DNA from: Streptococcus pacificus
Lineage (GTDB): Bacteria > Bacillota > Bacilli > Lactobacillales > Streptococcaceae
Direction of reading: 5' to 3'
DNA: 64,000 nt
Assembly: GCF_016481305.1 (NCBI RefSeq)
Contig: NZ_JAENBO010000005.1
Location: forward strand, 1 to 64,000
Each line of letters begins with the position of its first letter. The first letter of the stretch is position 1. This document shows positions 1-7,999 of this stretch, in pieces. The translations under genes were made by a program, and so were the position numbers. The notes below the pieces were generated by a model, which did no database searches, was not told the DNA's origin, and saw only the letters and a program-made list of their open reading frames with translations.

Positions 1-2221
1 CTTTATCACCTGTTGGTTGTCCATTGGCTAACAGATTAACAACAACTTCTGTTGGACGTTTACCATCTTGGTTATTAGCATCATCCCAAATTTTCTTACC
101 TGAAATTTGTGTCACACTTGGTAAGTGAGTGTTAGTAATTGTAACATTACCAGCAGTCAGTGGACCAATTTCTGAAGTATAGCCAGTAACTGTTCCTACC
201 TCTTGAACAGAGTAAACAATAACCTTACCGGCAGCTTTTTCTGGTAAATCTGACCATGTATATGACCAGTTATCAGTAGCAGTTACATCAACTGCATCCC
301 CTGATTTTTCACCATCGGCATAAAGTTGGACTTTAATGCTGTCTGGACGGATACCATCTTGGTTGTTATTATCAATCCAAGCTTTAGTTACTCTAATGCT
401 TGTTTTACCAGGTTGATAACTATTGGTAATGTTGAAGCCCTCGTAAGTTGTTGTGTATTCTGCGACAGCATCTTCTGTGACAGTATAAACAATCTTCTTA
501 CCTGCTTTATACTCATCTAAATCGGTAAATTCATATGCCCAGTCATTAGCAGCTGTGACAGTCACTTTTTTATTCGTTGGTTGACCATCTGCTAGGAGGT
601 TGACAACGACTGAATCCGGACGTTTACCATCTTGGTTGTTAGCATCATCCCAGATTTTCTTACCTGAAATACTAATTTTACTTGGTGTATGGTTGTTTGT
701 AATATCATAACCAGAAACAACTGCGTCATATTCTGGAACAGCCTCTTCAGCTACAGAATATTGAATAGGAGTTCCTTGAGCATCTCTTGTATCAAGGTCA
801 TCAAAGGTATAAGCCCAACCTTTTGCCACATCTGTGGTGACTGTTTTACCTGTATCAGCACCATTAGCTAGTAATTTGATAACAATTTGTGCTGGACGTT
901 TACCATCTTGATCATCGTTATCGTTCCATGTTTTTTGACCACTAATAGACGTCTTGGCTAATTTGTTGGTAACTGTCTTCATAGCAACTTTACTACTATC
1001 AAAGTCATTTGGAGTGATTTCAATATCAGTAGTTAAAAGTTCATAACCTGCAGGTGCAGTCACTTCTCTAAGGATGTAATCTGTCTTTAAAAGACCACCA
1101 ACTGTAGCATTACCATCAGGACCTGTTGTCAATGTGCCAACAACTTGACCGTTAGCTTTACGGATAACATCAAAAACAGCACCTTGAAGAGGAGTGTTAC
1201 CATCTTCAGAAACTTTATGAACACCAACAGTATAGACATAACCTTCAGCACTACCACCAGCCTCTAGATAACGATAGGCTGCATCAGTTGTCGTTGTGCC
1301 ATGTTGTTCAGCATCTAACGTCGCAAGGTTTTTAAAAAGTTCACCATCAGTAGGAGTATAAGAAATCGCCACTTGATAATTTATCATGAAATTATCAGTT
1401 TCTGAAATATTACCTAAATCAACAGAAAATGAATTAGTGGCATCATCAAAGTTTACAGTATAATCTTGAGTAACCTCATGAAGACCTTCTAATCTCCAGT
1501 CTCCTTGCACAAAATCCCACTCACCTTTATAGATACGAACACTGTCTTTTTTGTAAGTTATACCAGCACTTTGAAGTGCATCTTTAATCACAACTTGTCT
1601 AAGTGATTCTTTTGAACGGTTAATCGCAACTGAAAAGTTCCCCGTTTGTGGGTCCCCGTTTTCTGCCCAAGCAGCCTTTTCTAATAAATAAGCTGGTGGT
1701 CTTATAACACCTTGATAATTAAGTTTACCAGCATTAAAACCTTGAGAGCCAACTTGAATATTGACATCTATAATTTCTGCAGTGTCGATAACTTTAAAGT
1801 CAACACGTGAATAGAAAAAGAGTTTTCCGGTAACGTTTGAATGAGTTTCAACATAATCAGTGTACGTTAGTACTACCTGTTTGGTATCAGGATTAATCAC
1901 TGCATTTGCAACTAGATTTCCAGCTGGATCTTTTACTTCAAACGCTGTTGTTTGAGGAAAAGTCAACTTGTCTGGTAGTTGAATAGTGGTGGTATCTCCT
2001 TGATGAACCGTATTATCAGGTAGTGCAAAGTCCGCATTAACCCTAAAGTTAGTCCATTGACCAATTGTATCAGGTAAAGCACCTCCTGATTCACTAGTCA
2101 GCGACATACCTGTAATAACATTATCATGCTCAGCTGCATCAACATGTGTAGCTTTGATAAATGAGAAGGTTGTTATTACCAACGCCATCAATGCTAAAAC
2201 TTTTAATAGTTTTTTCTTCAT
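1..2221 (-). CDS. Cna-B repeat surface adhesin, N-terminal 740 residues (partial)
   Basis: The reading frame opens at 2221 and runs off the left edge, so the C-terminus and any sorting signal are not visible. The start follows AAAGGGAAAAACA. Residues 1-29 are a signal peptide (MKKKLLKVLALMALV, then a cleavage site near VDA-AEH). Residues about 30-325 resemble the N-terminal ligand-binding region of Cna/SdrG-type adhesins. A SpaA/prealbumin-like domain (KVSEDGNTPLQGAVFDV) starts near residue 334. From about residue 425 there are at least four tandem Cna-B modules of 91-97 residues, each with a W-D-D-NNQDGKRP-type core. Such modules usually form a rigid stalk locked by Lys-Asn isopeptide bonds. 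The protein is probably a cell-wall-anchored adhesin binding collagen or another matrix protein; the ligand is inferred, not shown. Confidence 0.85.
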   Translation of the reverse strand, partial: MKKKLLKVLALMALVITTFSFIKATHVDAAEHDNVITGMSLTSESGGALPDTIGQWTNFRVNADFALPDNTVHQGDTTTIQLPDKLTFPQTTAFEVKDPAGNLVANAVINPDTKQVVLTYTDYVETHSNVTGKLFFYSRVDFKVIDTAEIIDVNIQVGSQGFNAGKLNYQGVIRPPAYLLEKAAWAENGDPQTGNFSVAINRSKESLRQVVIKDALQSAGITYKKDSVRIYKGEWDFVQGDWRLEGLHEVTQDYTVNFDDATNSFSVDLGNISETDNFMINYQVAISYTPTDGELFKNLATLDAEQHGTTTTDAAYRYLEAGGSAEGYVYTVGVHKVSEDGNTPLQGAVFDVIRKANGQVVGTLTTGPDGNATVGGLLKTDYILREVTAPAGYELLTTDIEITPNDFDSSKVAMKTVTNKLAKTSISGQKTWNDNDDQDGKRPAQIVIKLLANGADTGKTVTTDVAKGWAYTFDDLDTRDAQGTPIQYSVAEEAVPEYDAVVSGYDITNNHTPSKISISGKKIWDDANNQDGKRPDSVVVNLLADGQPTNKKVTVTAANDWAYEFTDLDEYKAGKKIVYTVTEDAVAEYTTTYEGFNITNSYQPGKTSIRVTKAWIDNNNQDGIRPDSIKVQLYADGEKSGDAVDVTATDNWSYTWSDLPEKAAGKVIVYSVQEVGTVTGYTSEIGPLTAGNVTITNTHLPSVTQISGKKIWDDANNQDGKRPTEVVVNLLANGQPTGDK

Positions 2222-2359
2222 TGTTTTTCCCTTTCTTTTATATTTTAAAGATTTAAAAATGGTAAATAATAACAATAACATTTGGGCTTTATGGTAATGA
2301 AATTATCTACAATTTTTAAGTCTTATAAAATATATTAACTGTCCATAGCAGTCACTCTC

Positions 2360-2388
2360 ATTCTAATACTTTTTTATAAAAATTACAA
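2360..2388 (-). promoter_or_regulatory. Predicted promoter of the Cna-B adhesin
   Basis: On the minus strand a TTGTAA -35 (2383-2388) and a TAGAAT -10 (2360-2365) are separated by 17 bp. This leaves an untranslated leader of about 130 nt before the start at 2221, long for a streptococcal surface protein gene. Confidence 0.5.
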
Positions 2389-2569
2389 CTGTTTTAACCC
2401 ATAGTTTCAAAAGATTACAGCAGATTTACAAAAATTATATTATTAATAGCTATATTTCAAGTGAAATGTTAATTTCTATATAAATTGTTTTTTCGCTAGT
2501 TCTCTTAGTGATCATTTTTAGTATGAAAAAACCAGTCCTTCTTCTTATAATCTTTATTCTTGCGATAAC

Positions 2570-2597
2570 TTGACTTTTACCTAGAATATCCTAAAAT
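2570..2597 (+). promoter_or_regulatory. Predicted promoter of yaaA
   Basis: TTGACT (2570-2575) and TAAAAT (2592-2597) are separated by 16 bp. The ribosome binding site AAGGAG lies at 2605-2610, six bases before the start codon, so the transcript leader is very short. Confidence 0.6.
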
Positions 2598-2616
2598 AGA
2601 AAAAAAGGAGAAAAAG

Positions 2617-3345
2617 ATGAAATTTTTAATCCCTACCGCCAAAGAAATGACCGAAGACATTGATAGTAAATCACCTCTTAAAAGTCATCCAAAAACCGAT
2701 GCTATCCTCGCTGAACTGACAAAAATGTCACCTGAGGAATTAGCTCGTTTCTATAAAATAAAACCAGAAGCTGCTAAAAAAGAGTACGAACGCATTCAAG
2801 AGATAAAACATGAAACAGCAAAATATTATCCTGCTATTTTTCTCTTTAATGGATTGATGTATCGTTATATCAATCGTTTTGCCTTCAATCAAGATGAATT
2901 AAATAGGCTATCTAGTGATGTCTTGATCTCCTCTTCTTTGTATGGCATTATCCCTGCACTCACACCAATTGCGCCTCATCGTTTAGACTTTTCACAAAAA
3001 CTGACAATTGAAGGGACTCCATTAAAAAAATATTGGCAAGCTGATTTTGATGCCGTCTATACGCCAGACGAAACCTATATCTCGCTATTATCTAGTGAAT
3101 TTGAAGACATATTCTCCAAACCCATTCGAGAACAGTTGATTAAAGTGGTCTTTATGGAAGCTAAAAATGGACAACTCAAAACGCATTCAACCATATCTAA
3201 AAAAGGACGTGGAGCATTTTTATCTGAAGCCATTAAAAAAAATGCTGACAATTTATCGGGTCTCAAAAAACTCACTTTCGATGGCTTTACTTACCAAGAA
3301 GACTTATCAGAACCCCAAAAATTTGTTTTTGTCAAAAAAATATAA
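2617..3345 (+). CDS. yaaA: Peroxide stress protein YaaA (UPF0246/DUF328)
   Basis: The 242-residue protein begins MKFLIPTAKEM and has the family's usual length and ending (LKKLTFDGFTYQEDLS..., then FVFVKK). In E. coli YaaA lowers free intracellular iron during peroxide stress and binds DNA; the same role here is inferred from family membership. It is cytosolic and monocistronic, with its own promoter, a strong AAGGAG site and a strong terminator directly after the stop codon. It is the only plus-strand gene between the adhesin and argS. Confidence 0.9.
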   Translation: MKFLIPTAKEMTEDIDSKSPLKSHPKTDAILAELTKMSPEELARFYKIKPEAAKKEYERIQEIKHETAKYYPAIFLFNGLMYRYINRFAFNQDELNRLSSDVLISSSLYGIIPALTPIAPHRLDFSQKLTIEGTPLKKYWQADFDAVYTPDETYISLLSSEFEDIFSKPIREQLIKVVFMEAKNGQLKTHSTISKKGRGAFLSEAIKKNADNLSGLKKLTFDGFTYQEDLSEPQKFVFVKKI

Positions 3346-3436
3346 AAAAAGCAGAAAACGAAATGAACTGCACCTCAATTGTTAGATTTTTGTCCAACTT
3401 TTGGGGTGCAGTTCAAATTGTTTTTTCTGCTTTTTA
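3344..3436. terminator. Bidirectional terminator between yaaA and nrdG, enlarged by an insert
   Basis: A perfect 13-bp stem, AAAAAGCAGAAAA (3346-3358) with TTTTCTGCTTTTT (3423-3435), has T-runs on both strands and serves the converging yaaA and nrdG genes. The loop is unusually long (64 nt) because it contains a second palindrome at 3364-3415, described separately. The nrdG stop codon overlaps the right arm. Confidence 0.8.
3364..3415. mobile_element. Fused insertion-sequence-like terminal repeats (52-bp remnant)
   Basis: The segment begins TGAACTGCACC and ends with its exact complement GGTGCAGTTCA. Read inward from the right end it continues as CCCCAAAAGTTGGACA, which resembles the terminal inverted repeats of IS3-family (IS150 group) elements of streptococci. 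From the left end it reads TGAACTGCACCTCAATTG. It looks like both ends of an element brought together by loss of everything between them. No clear target duplication was seen. The IS family is recalled rather than searched. Confidence 0.5.
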
Positions 3437-4033
3437 AATTAAATGATCTCTAGACACTTGTTCATAGCTCGCTTTACCGTCATTGAGTTTTTCCCAGATA
3501 ACCACTGAATTGCTGGCTAATGATTTTTTAACATCAATAATACGTTGATTAGATGAGCCTCTAAACTGTAGCATTAAATTTTTCTTCGTGATATCAAAAC
3601 GACCATCTACCAAGATGTCCACATAGCTCAGTAATTCTAGTTTATCAGGTGTTTCAAGCATCATTTCTTCCCAAGTATAGCCTGTCCAGGACCAAATATC
3701 TTTTTCAGGCAATTCTTTTTTAATACGTTTTACCAAAGGCAGTAAAATACCCGTATTCAAAAAGGGTTCTCCTCCCAACAAAGTAAGTCCTTGCACATAA
3801 GGTTGAGCCAAATCAGCCATAATCTGCTCTTCTAATTCTTTTGTGTAGGGCACGCCATTTCGAAAATTCCATGTTGCTTGATTATAGCACCCCTTACAAT
3901 GAAAGAGACAACCACTGACATAGAGCGAATTTCTGACACCTTCACCATCAACAAAGTTAAATGCTTTGTAGTCTGAAATGTAGCCTTGGCTGTAGTCTCC
4001 ACTTTGCCATTCTTTAGGTTTCGGATTATTCAT
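3434..4033 (-). CDS. nrdG: Anaerobic ribonucleotide reductase activating enzyme
   Basis: This 199-residue radical-SAM enzyme uses a 4Fe-4S cluster and S-adenosylmethionine to create the glycyl radical on NrdD under anaerobic conditions. The cluster motif C-X3-C-X2-C is visible as CLFHCKGC near residue 42. An LTLLGGEPF segment near residue 85 is the glycine-rich SAM-binding element. It is the last gene of a minus-strand run starting with nrdD, but three other genes lie between them; the acetyltransferase just upstream ends 2 nt before its start, so translation is probably coupled. Confidence 0.95.
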   Translation of the reverse strand: MNNPKPKEWQSGDYSQGYISDYKAFNFVDGEGVRNSLYVSGCLFHCKGCYNQATWNFRNGVPYTKELEEQIMADLAQPYVQGLTLLGGEPFLNTGILLPLVKRIKKELPEKDIWSWTGYTWEEMMLETPDKLELLSYVDILVDGRFDITKKNLMLQFRGSSNQRIIDVKKSLASNSVVIWEKLNDGKASYEQVSRDHLI

Positions 4034-4035
4034 CT

Positions 4036-4539
4036 TTATCCCTCCAAATCAATCCAATAACGTTCTACATTATCATGAGTATCTTCATAACGACCACCAC
4101 AAGCTAGGATGGTCTTTTTACTGGCTAAATTATCCTTATGACAAGTTAATAACACAGATGTGATGTTTTTGGCCTTAGCTAGTTGTAGCCCCTGTCTCAG
4201 TTGTTCTTTAGCATAGCCTTTCCCACGTTCCGTTGGTCTGATACTATAGCCAATGTGACCGCCTTTTTGCTTTAGGTAGTCGTTCAAACGCAGACGGAGA
4301 TTTAAAAAGCCAATGGCTCTGTTGTCATCGTCAAAAGAAACCAGCTGAATAGAAGGGACAAACTGGCTAGGAATATTAATTCCCATTTCATACTCACGAT
4401 TTTGTTGCAGCCAATCACTGTAAGAAAACTCACGAGGATTCCAAAATCCACCATCATGCTGACTCTTTTGGTCTTCAAATTCTTTAATCATTTCTAAAAT
4501 AGTTGCTTGATCATCTACATTTGGTCTTCTTAACTGCAT
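4036..4539 (-). CDS. GNAT family N-acetyltransferase
   Basis: The 167-residue protein has the GNAT fold elements: the beta-strand FLNLRLRLN, then the acetyl-CoA pyrophosphate loop GYSIRPTERGKGYAKEQL around residues 95-115, and the C-terminal TSVLLTCHKDNLASKKTILACGG with the usual asparagine. The substrate cannot be read from sequence. It lies between the oxidoreductase gene (8-nt gap) and nrdG (2-nt gap), so it is very probably in the same transcript. Homologues at this place between nrdD and nrdG are familiar in streptococci. Confidence 0.85.
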   Translation of the reverse strand: MQLRRPNVDDQATILEMIKEFEDQKSQHDGGFWNPREFSYSDWLQQNREYEMGINIPSQFVPSIQLVSFDDDNRAIGFLNLRLRLNDYLKQKGGHIGYSIRPTERGKGYAKEQLRQGLQLAKAKNITSVLLTCHKDNLASKKTILACGGRYEDTHDNVERYWIDLEG

Positions 4540-4547
4540 GATATCTC

Positions 4548-5480
4548 CTATTTTGGTAATAGTACTGATAATTCTCCCATATCACTTTGTGCATCAACTA
4601 TTTGTTGACAAAGGTAATGGCTTAATAAGCTTGATGTCTCTGAAACAGGATTAACACCTGTTTTAACAGCCTCTATGAAGGCTAAGACAATCGATTCAAA
4701 CCCTCTTTTGTATAAGGTTCTATCCCATGCACTGTAATTTTGCTTAGTTTGTGTGCTATCTTCATAGATGGTTAGATCGGATAATTCTTCCACGTGAAGA
4801 GTTTTTTCAGGGAGTTGGACGTCAACAATTTCCCTTCTTGAACCTGATTGGAGATTCATACCTACTATAACAGTTTCTGTTTTGGAAACCAGTGTCACTG
4901 TCACTTGGCTTAGGAGACCATTATTTTTGTGGTAATGAAACCAAGCTCGCTTGGGAGGATTATCCATTAAAAAAATAGCTGTGTCTAAAGGATGAATGAA
5001 AAAATCAAAGACTTTAAACACCAAGTCCCCCGGACGATTAACATCATTTTTTTCAACATAAATCTTTGTCTTGTTGGTTTCTTCTTTCAAAGCAGCCACA
5101 CGTGGTGCAAACCGACGATTAAAACCAACCATCAAAAACGTCTGATGAATGCTCGCCAAATCATAGAGCTCCTTGGTCTCCTCATAATTTTGTGTCACGG
5201 GTTTATCCACATAAACAGGAATACCACGACTAAGAAACAAAGCGACAATTTCACGATGAGAAACAGTTGCCGTGTGGATGAAGATGCCATCCAAGGTGGC
5301 ATCAGCAAGTTCTTCTAATGAAGCGTAGGTTTTAACATGCGAAAACAGATGAGCTGTTTGATGTAAAACCTCTTGATTTCTGGTGAATAGATGCCACTCA
5401 ACTTCAGCCAACTGACGCATATAAGGTAAATAAGCTTTTTGAGCAATCGACCCCAAACCAACAATTCCTATTTTAAGCAT
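4548..5480 (-). CDS. Gfo/Idh/MocA family NAD(P)-dependent oxidoreductase
   Basis: The 310-residue protein starts with a Rossmann nucleotide-binding motif (IGIVGLGSIAQKAYLPY) and continues with the family's EKP-like element VYVDKPVTQNYEE near residue 92. The second, mixed alpha/beta domain follows, with an HPLDTAIFL segment near residue 160 that matches the catalytic region of the family. Members oxidise or reduce sugars and sugar derivatives; the substrate is unknown. It is sometimes annotated MviM. It is cytosolic and lies in the run nrdD, small protein, this gene, acetyltransferase, nrdG. Confidence 0.85.
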   Translation of the reverse strand: MLKIGIVGLGSIAQKAYLPYMRQLAEVEWHLFTRNQEVLHQTAHLFSHVKTYASLEELADATLDGIFIHTATVSHREIVALFLSRGIPVYVDKPVTQNYEETKELYDLASIHQTFLMVGFNRRFAPRVAALKEETNKTKIYVEKNDVNRPGDLVFKVFDFFIHPLDTAIFLMDNPPKRAWFHYHKNNGLLSQVTVTLVSKTETVIVGMNLQSGSRREIVDVQLPEKTLHVEELSDLTIYEDSTQTKQNYSAWDRTLYKRGFESIVLAFIEAVKTGVNPVSETSSLLSHYLCQQIVDAQSDMGELSVLLPK

Positions 5481-5493
5481 GTTAGACCTCCGA

Positions 5494-5637
5494 TTAGTCT
5501 TTATTAGTCTTTTTTTCTATGAACCGTTCCTTTAAAGCTTTAACACGCGCCTTTTGATCACCTTTTACACGGGAATTTTTCTCGTGAAAACGCTCCACTT
5601 GTTTTTGCCCTTTGTAATCGAGTTGATATTTTCCCAT
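5494..5637 (-). CDS. Small conserved basic protein (47 residues)
   Basis: The frame MGKYQLDYKGQKQVERFHEK... ends KKTNKD and is rich in Lys and Arg. It starts after a weak site (AAAGAGAAA) and lies 62 nt after nrdD and 13 nt before the oxidoreductase gene. I recognise similar short MGKYQLDYKGK-type proteins beside nrdD in other streptococci, but no function is known to me. There are no cysteines, no signal peptide and no membrane segment. It may be an RNA- or DNA-binding accessory protein, which is only an inference from its charge. Confidence 0.7.
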   Translation of the reverse strand: MGKYQLDYKGQKQVERFHEKNSRVKGDQKARVKALKERFIEKKTNKD

Positions 5638-5664
5638 TAGTTTCTCTTTTCTTTTTTCTGTTAA

Positions 5665-5690
5665 AATAGGTTGCTAAATAGCAACCTATT
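5665..5690 (-). terminator. Hairpin after nrdD
   Basis: AATAGGTTGCTA (5665-5676) pairs perfectly with TAGCAACCTATT (5679-5690). On the minus strand it follows the nrdD stop by 10 bases and is followed by TTTTAAC, a weak U-tract. Some read-through into the downstream genes up to nrdG is likely, which would give more NrdD than NrdG. Confidence 0.65.
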
Positions 5691-5699
5691 TATTATTTT

Positions 5700-7865
5700 T
5701 TAGTTTAGTTTCATTGTTGAGCCATTCATATGTTTCACACGTGACGCAATTTCTTTATGACGACCATTAACCATTGGTCTTGCTTGTGGATTACCTAGAT
5801 AACCACAAGTGCGTTTCACCACATCCACTGTTTTTGGATCAGTATTGCCACAGCTAGGGCATTTAAACCCACGTTCTGTCGGTTCAAAATCGCCTTCAAA
5901 ACCGCACTCATAGCAATGATCAATCGGAGTATTGGTACCTAAATAGCCAACACGATCATAAGCATAATCCCAAACAGCCTCTAAGGCTTTAGGATTTTGT
6001 TGTAAAACAGGGTACTCACAATAATGGATAAAGCCACCACTTGCTCCAGTTTCTGGATAAACTTTTTCAAAATCTAATTTTTCAAATGGTGAAGGGTTCT
6101 TACGAACATCATAGTGGAAACTATTAGTATAGTATTCCTTGTCTGTAATGTTTTCAACGATACCAAACTTCTCAGTATCTAAACGACAAAAACGGTCTGT
6201 CAAACTTTCTGATGGTGTTGAATAGACAGAGAAATGATAACCAAATTCATCTGACCAGTCCTCACACAAGCTCTTCATTTGATGAATGATGTCAATCGTA
6301 AAGTCTTTTGCTGCAGGATTGGTTTCCCACTCACCACCATAAAAGACCGTTGCCACTTCATATAAACCGATATAACCTAGAGAAATAGTGGCACGACGAT
6401 TCTTAAAGAGATCATCAACATTGCCATCTTTAGCAAGACGTTTCCCAAAAGCACCATATTGATATAAAATTGGGGCATTTGCTGGTGTTGCTTCTTTAAC
6501 GCGTTCCACACGATAAACAAGTGCATCTTTGGCAATAGCCATACGCTCACTAAAGATATCCCAGAACTTTTCAATATCTCCTTGAGATTCTAAAGCAATA
6601 CGAGGAAGGTTAACAGTGACAACACCAAGATTCATACGACCAGAAGTGACATCATTGCCATTTTCATCCTTCCACCCTTGAAGAAAACTACGGCATCCCA
6701 TTGGCACCTTAAACGAACCAGTTAATTCTATTATTTTATCATAGGATAGCATATCTGGATACATGCGTTTTGTTGCACATTCTAAAGCCAATTGCTTAAT
6801 GTCATAGTTTGGAGAATCAGGATCTAAGTTAAGACCACGTTTAACAGTGAAAATCAATTTAGGAAAGATTGCTGTGCGTTTTTCCTTCCCAAGCCCTTCA
6901 ATACGAATTTTTAAAATCGCTTTTTGAATTTCACGCTCAAACCATCCTTCTCCTAAACCAAAACCAAGAGAAGTAAACGGTGTTTGACCATTTGAAGTGA
7001 AAAGGGTATTGATTTCATACTCAAGACTTTGCATGGCATCATAGATGTCTTTAAGAGTTTTTTCACGAACATAGTCTTCTCTTTTATCTTCATCCAACCA
7101 TTTTTCAGCATCTTTCATATGCTTGTCATAGTTAAGCTTAGCATAAGGCGCTAACACTTCATCAATACGGTCAGCAGAACACCCACCATATTGACTAGAC
7201 GCTACATTAGCGATAATTTGAGAAATTTGAGCTGTCGCTGTTTGGATAGATTTAGGACTTTCAACATCTGCATTTCCTATTCTAAAACCAGTTTTTAACA
7301 TGCCTTCAAAATCAATCAAACAACAGTTGGTCATTGGCGTATAGGGACTATAATCCAAGTCATGGAAATGGATATCCCCCTTTTGATGAGCATTTGCCAC
7401 GTGTGGTGGTAACATTTTAAGACCAATAGATTTACCAACGATTCCAGCTGTCAAATCACGTTGCGTATTAAAAACATTGCTATCTTTGTTAGCATTCTCA
7501 TTAACCACACTTTGATCTTTATTGATTAGTTTATCAATTGTGTAATTAATATCTGTTGCTTTGGAGCGATCAAAATCACGCTCTGTTCGGTAGTTGATAT
7601 AGGCTTTTGCAATCGCATATTCGTTTGCTTCAAGTAGTTGATGTTCAACAATATTTTGAATTTCATAGATTTTAACATCTTTACTAAAACGTTCAAAAAT
7701 TTCAGTAACTACTTTTTCAGTAACCTCTTTTAACTTTTCTTCTACAAACGGAGTTAAAGGAGTCACTTGATTACTTGCTTTTAAAAGCGCTTGAAAAATT
7801 TTATCAGTTTCAAAGGCGACCTTTCTACCATCACGCTTAATAACTGTAATGAGTGATTTGACCAT
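5700..7865 (-). CDS. nrdD: Anaerobic ribonucleoside-triphosphate reductase, class III
   Basis: NrdD reduces ribonucleoside triphosphates to deoxyribonucleotides without oxygen, using formate as reductant and a glycyl radical made by NrdG. An N-terminal ATP-cone for allosteric control begins at ITVIKRDGRKVAFETDKI. The C-terminal zinc site is HCYECGFEGDF with KCPSCG. The glycyl-radical segment is RTCGYLGNPQARP, with the radical at Gly688 of 721. The ATG at 7865 was chosen because it has AGAAGG upstream and begins with the conserved MVKSLITV; an in-frame ATG 26 codons upstream lies upstream of the predicted promoter -10 and cannot be used from that promoter. Confidence 0.96.
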   Translation of the reverse strand: MVKSLITVIKRDGRKVAFETDKIFQALLKASNQVTPLTPFVEEKLKEVTEKVVTEIFERFSKDVKIYEIQNIVEHQLLEANEYAIAKAYINYRTERDFDRSKATDINYTIDKLINKDQSVVNENANKDSNVFNTQRDLTAGIVGKSIGLKMLPPHVANAHQKGDIHFHDLDYSPYTPMTNCCLIDFEGMLKTGFRIGNADVESPKSIQTATAQISQIIANVASSQYGGCSADRIDEVLAPYAKLNYDKHMKDAEKWLDEDKREDYVREKTLKDIYDAMQSLEYEINTLFTSNGQTPFTSLGFGLGEGWFEREIQKAILKIRIEGLGKEKRTAIFPKLIFTVKRGLNLDPDSPNYDIKQLALECATKRMYPDMLSYDKIIELTGSFKVPMGCRSFLQGWKDENGNDVTSGRMNLGVVTVNLPRIALESQGDIEKFWDIFSERMAIAKDALVYRVERVKEATPANAPILYQYGAFGKRLAKDGNVDDLFKNRRATISLGYIGLYEVATVFYGGEWETNPAAKDFTIDIIHQMKSLCEDWSDEFGYHFSVYSTPSESLTDRFCRLDTEKFGIVENITDKEYYTNSFHYDVRKNPSPFEKLDFEKVYPETGASGGFIHYCEYPVLQQNPKALEAVWDYAYDRVGYLGTNTPIDHCYECGFEGDFEPTERGFKCPSCGNTDPKTVDVVKRTCGYLGNPQARPMVNGRHKEIASRVKHMNGSTMKLN

Positions 7866-7902
7866 TTCTTTACCTTCTTTTCTAATTGTTAATTCAAGAA
7901 AT

Positions 7903-7930
7903 ATTATAGCATAAGCAAAATAAAAATCAA
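7903..7930 (-). promoter_or_regulatory. Predicted nrdD promoter
   Basis: On the minus strand TTGATT (7925-7930) and TATAAT (7903-7908) are 16 bp apart. The start site should fall near 7896, giving a leader of about 30 nt. The paired NrdR-like boxes lie 18-65 bp upstream of the -35. Confidence 0.7.
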
Positions 7931-7943
7931 TCGTTTTCAGCAA

Positions 7944-7999
7944 AAAAAATCAATATGTTGTGTTTAATTTTTAAAAAAGACACAACATATTGATTTTTT
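7944..7999 (-). terminator. Perfect 20-bp hairpin terminator overlapping the NrdR-like sites
   Basis: Arms 7944-7963 and 7980-7999 are perfectly complementary with a 16-nt loop. On the minus strand the stem is followed by a run of T (complement of 7942-7949), so it can terminate transcription of the membrane-protein gene whose stop codon lies in the stem. Confidence 0.7.
7948..7995. promoter_or_regulatory. Pair of NrdR-box-like operator sites upstream of nrdD
   Basis: Two 16-bp sites, AATCAATATGTTGTGT (7948-7963) and its exact complement ACACAACATATTGATT (7980-7995), lie 32 bp apart centre to centre. Against the NrdR consensus as I recall it (ACACwATATnTwGwGT) each matches at about 14 of 16 positions. 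Tandem NrdR boxes are typically about three helical turns apart upstream of nrd genes, so both site and spacing fit. Confidence 0.6.

Larger units (their letters stand above)
2222..2616. other. Divergent AT-rich intergenic region
   Basis: This 395-bp stretch separates the adhesin gene from yaaA. It holds the two outward-facing promoters listed separately. I see no credible coding frame or RNA gene. A short palindrome, TTTCAAGTGAAA at 2455-2466, could be an operator but is too short to call. Confidence 0.6.

Noticed and set aside
1..1000. Regularly spaced repeats every 273-291 bp
   Set aside because: They are coding Cna-B modules in frame, not a CRISPR array; unit length and conservation of codons fit protein repeats.
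4992..5318. Open frame on the opposite strand of the oxidoreductase gene
   Set aside because: No ribosome site, unlikely composition, and it lies wholly inside a well-supported gene.
7866..7943. N-terminal extension of NrdD by 26 residues
   Set aside because: It lies across the predicted -35/-10 and start site and has no ribosome site; the conserved protein begins at 7865.
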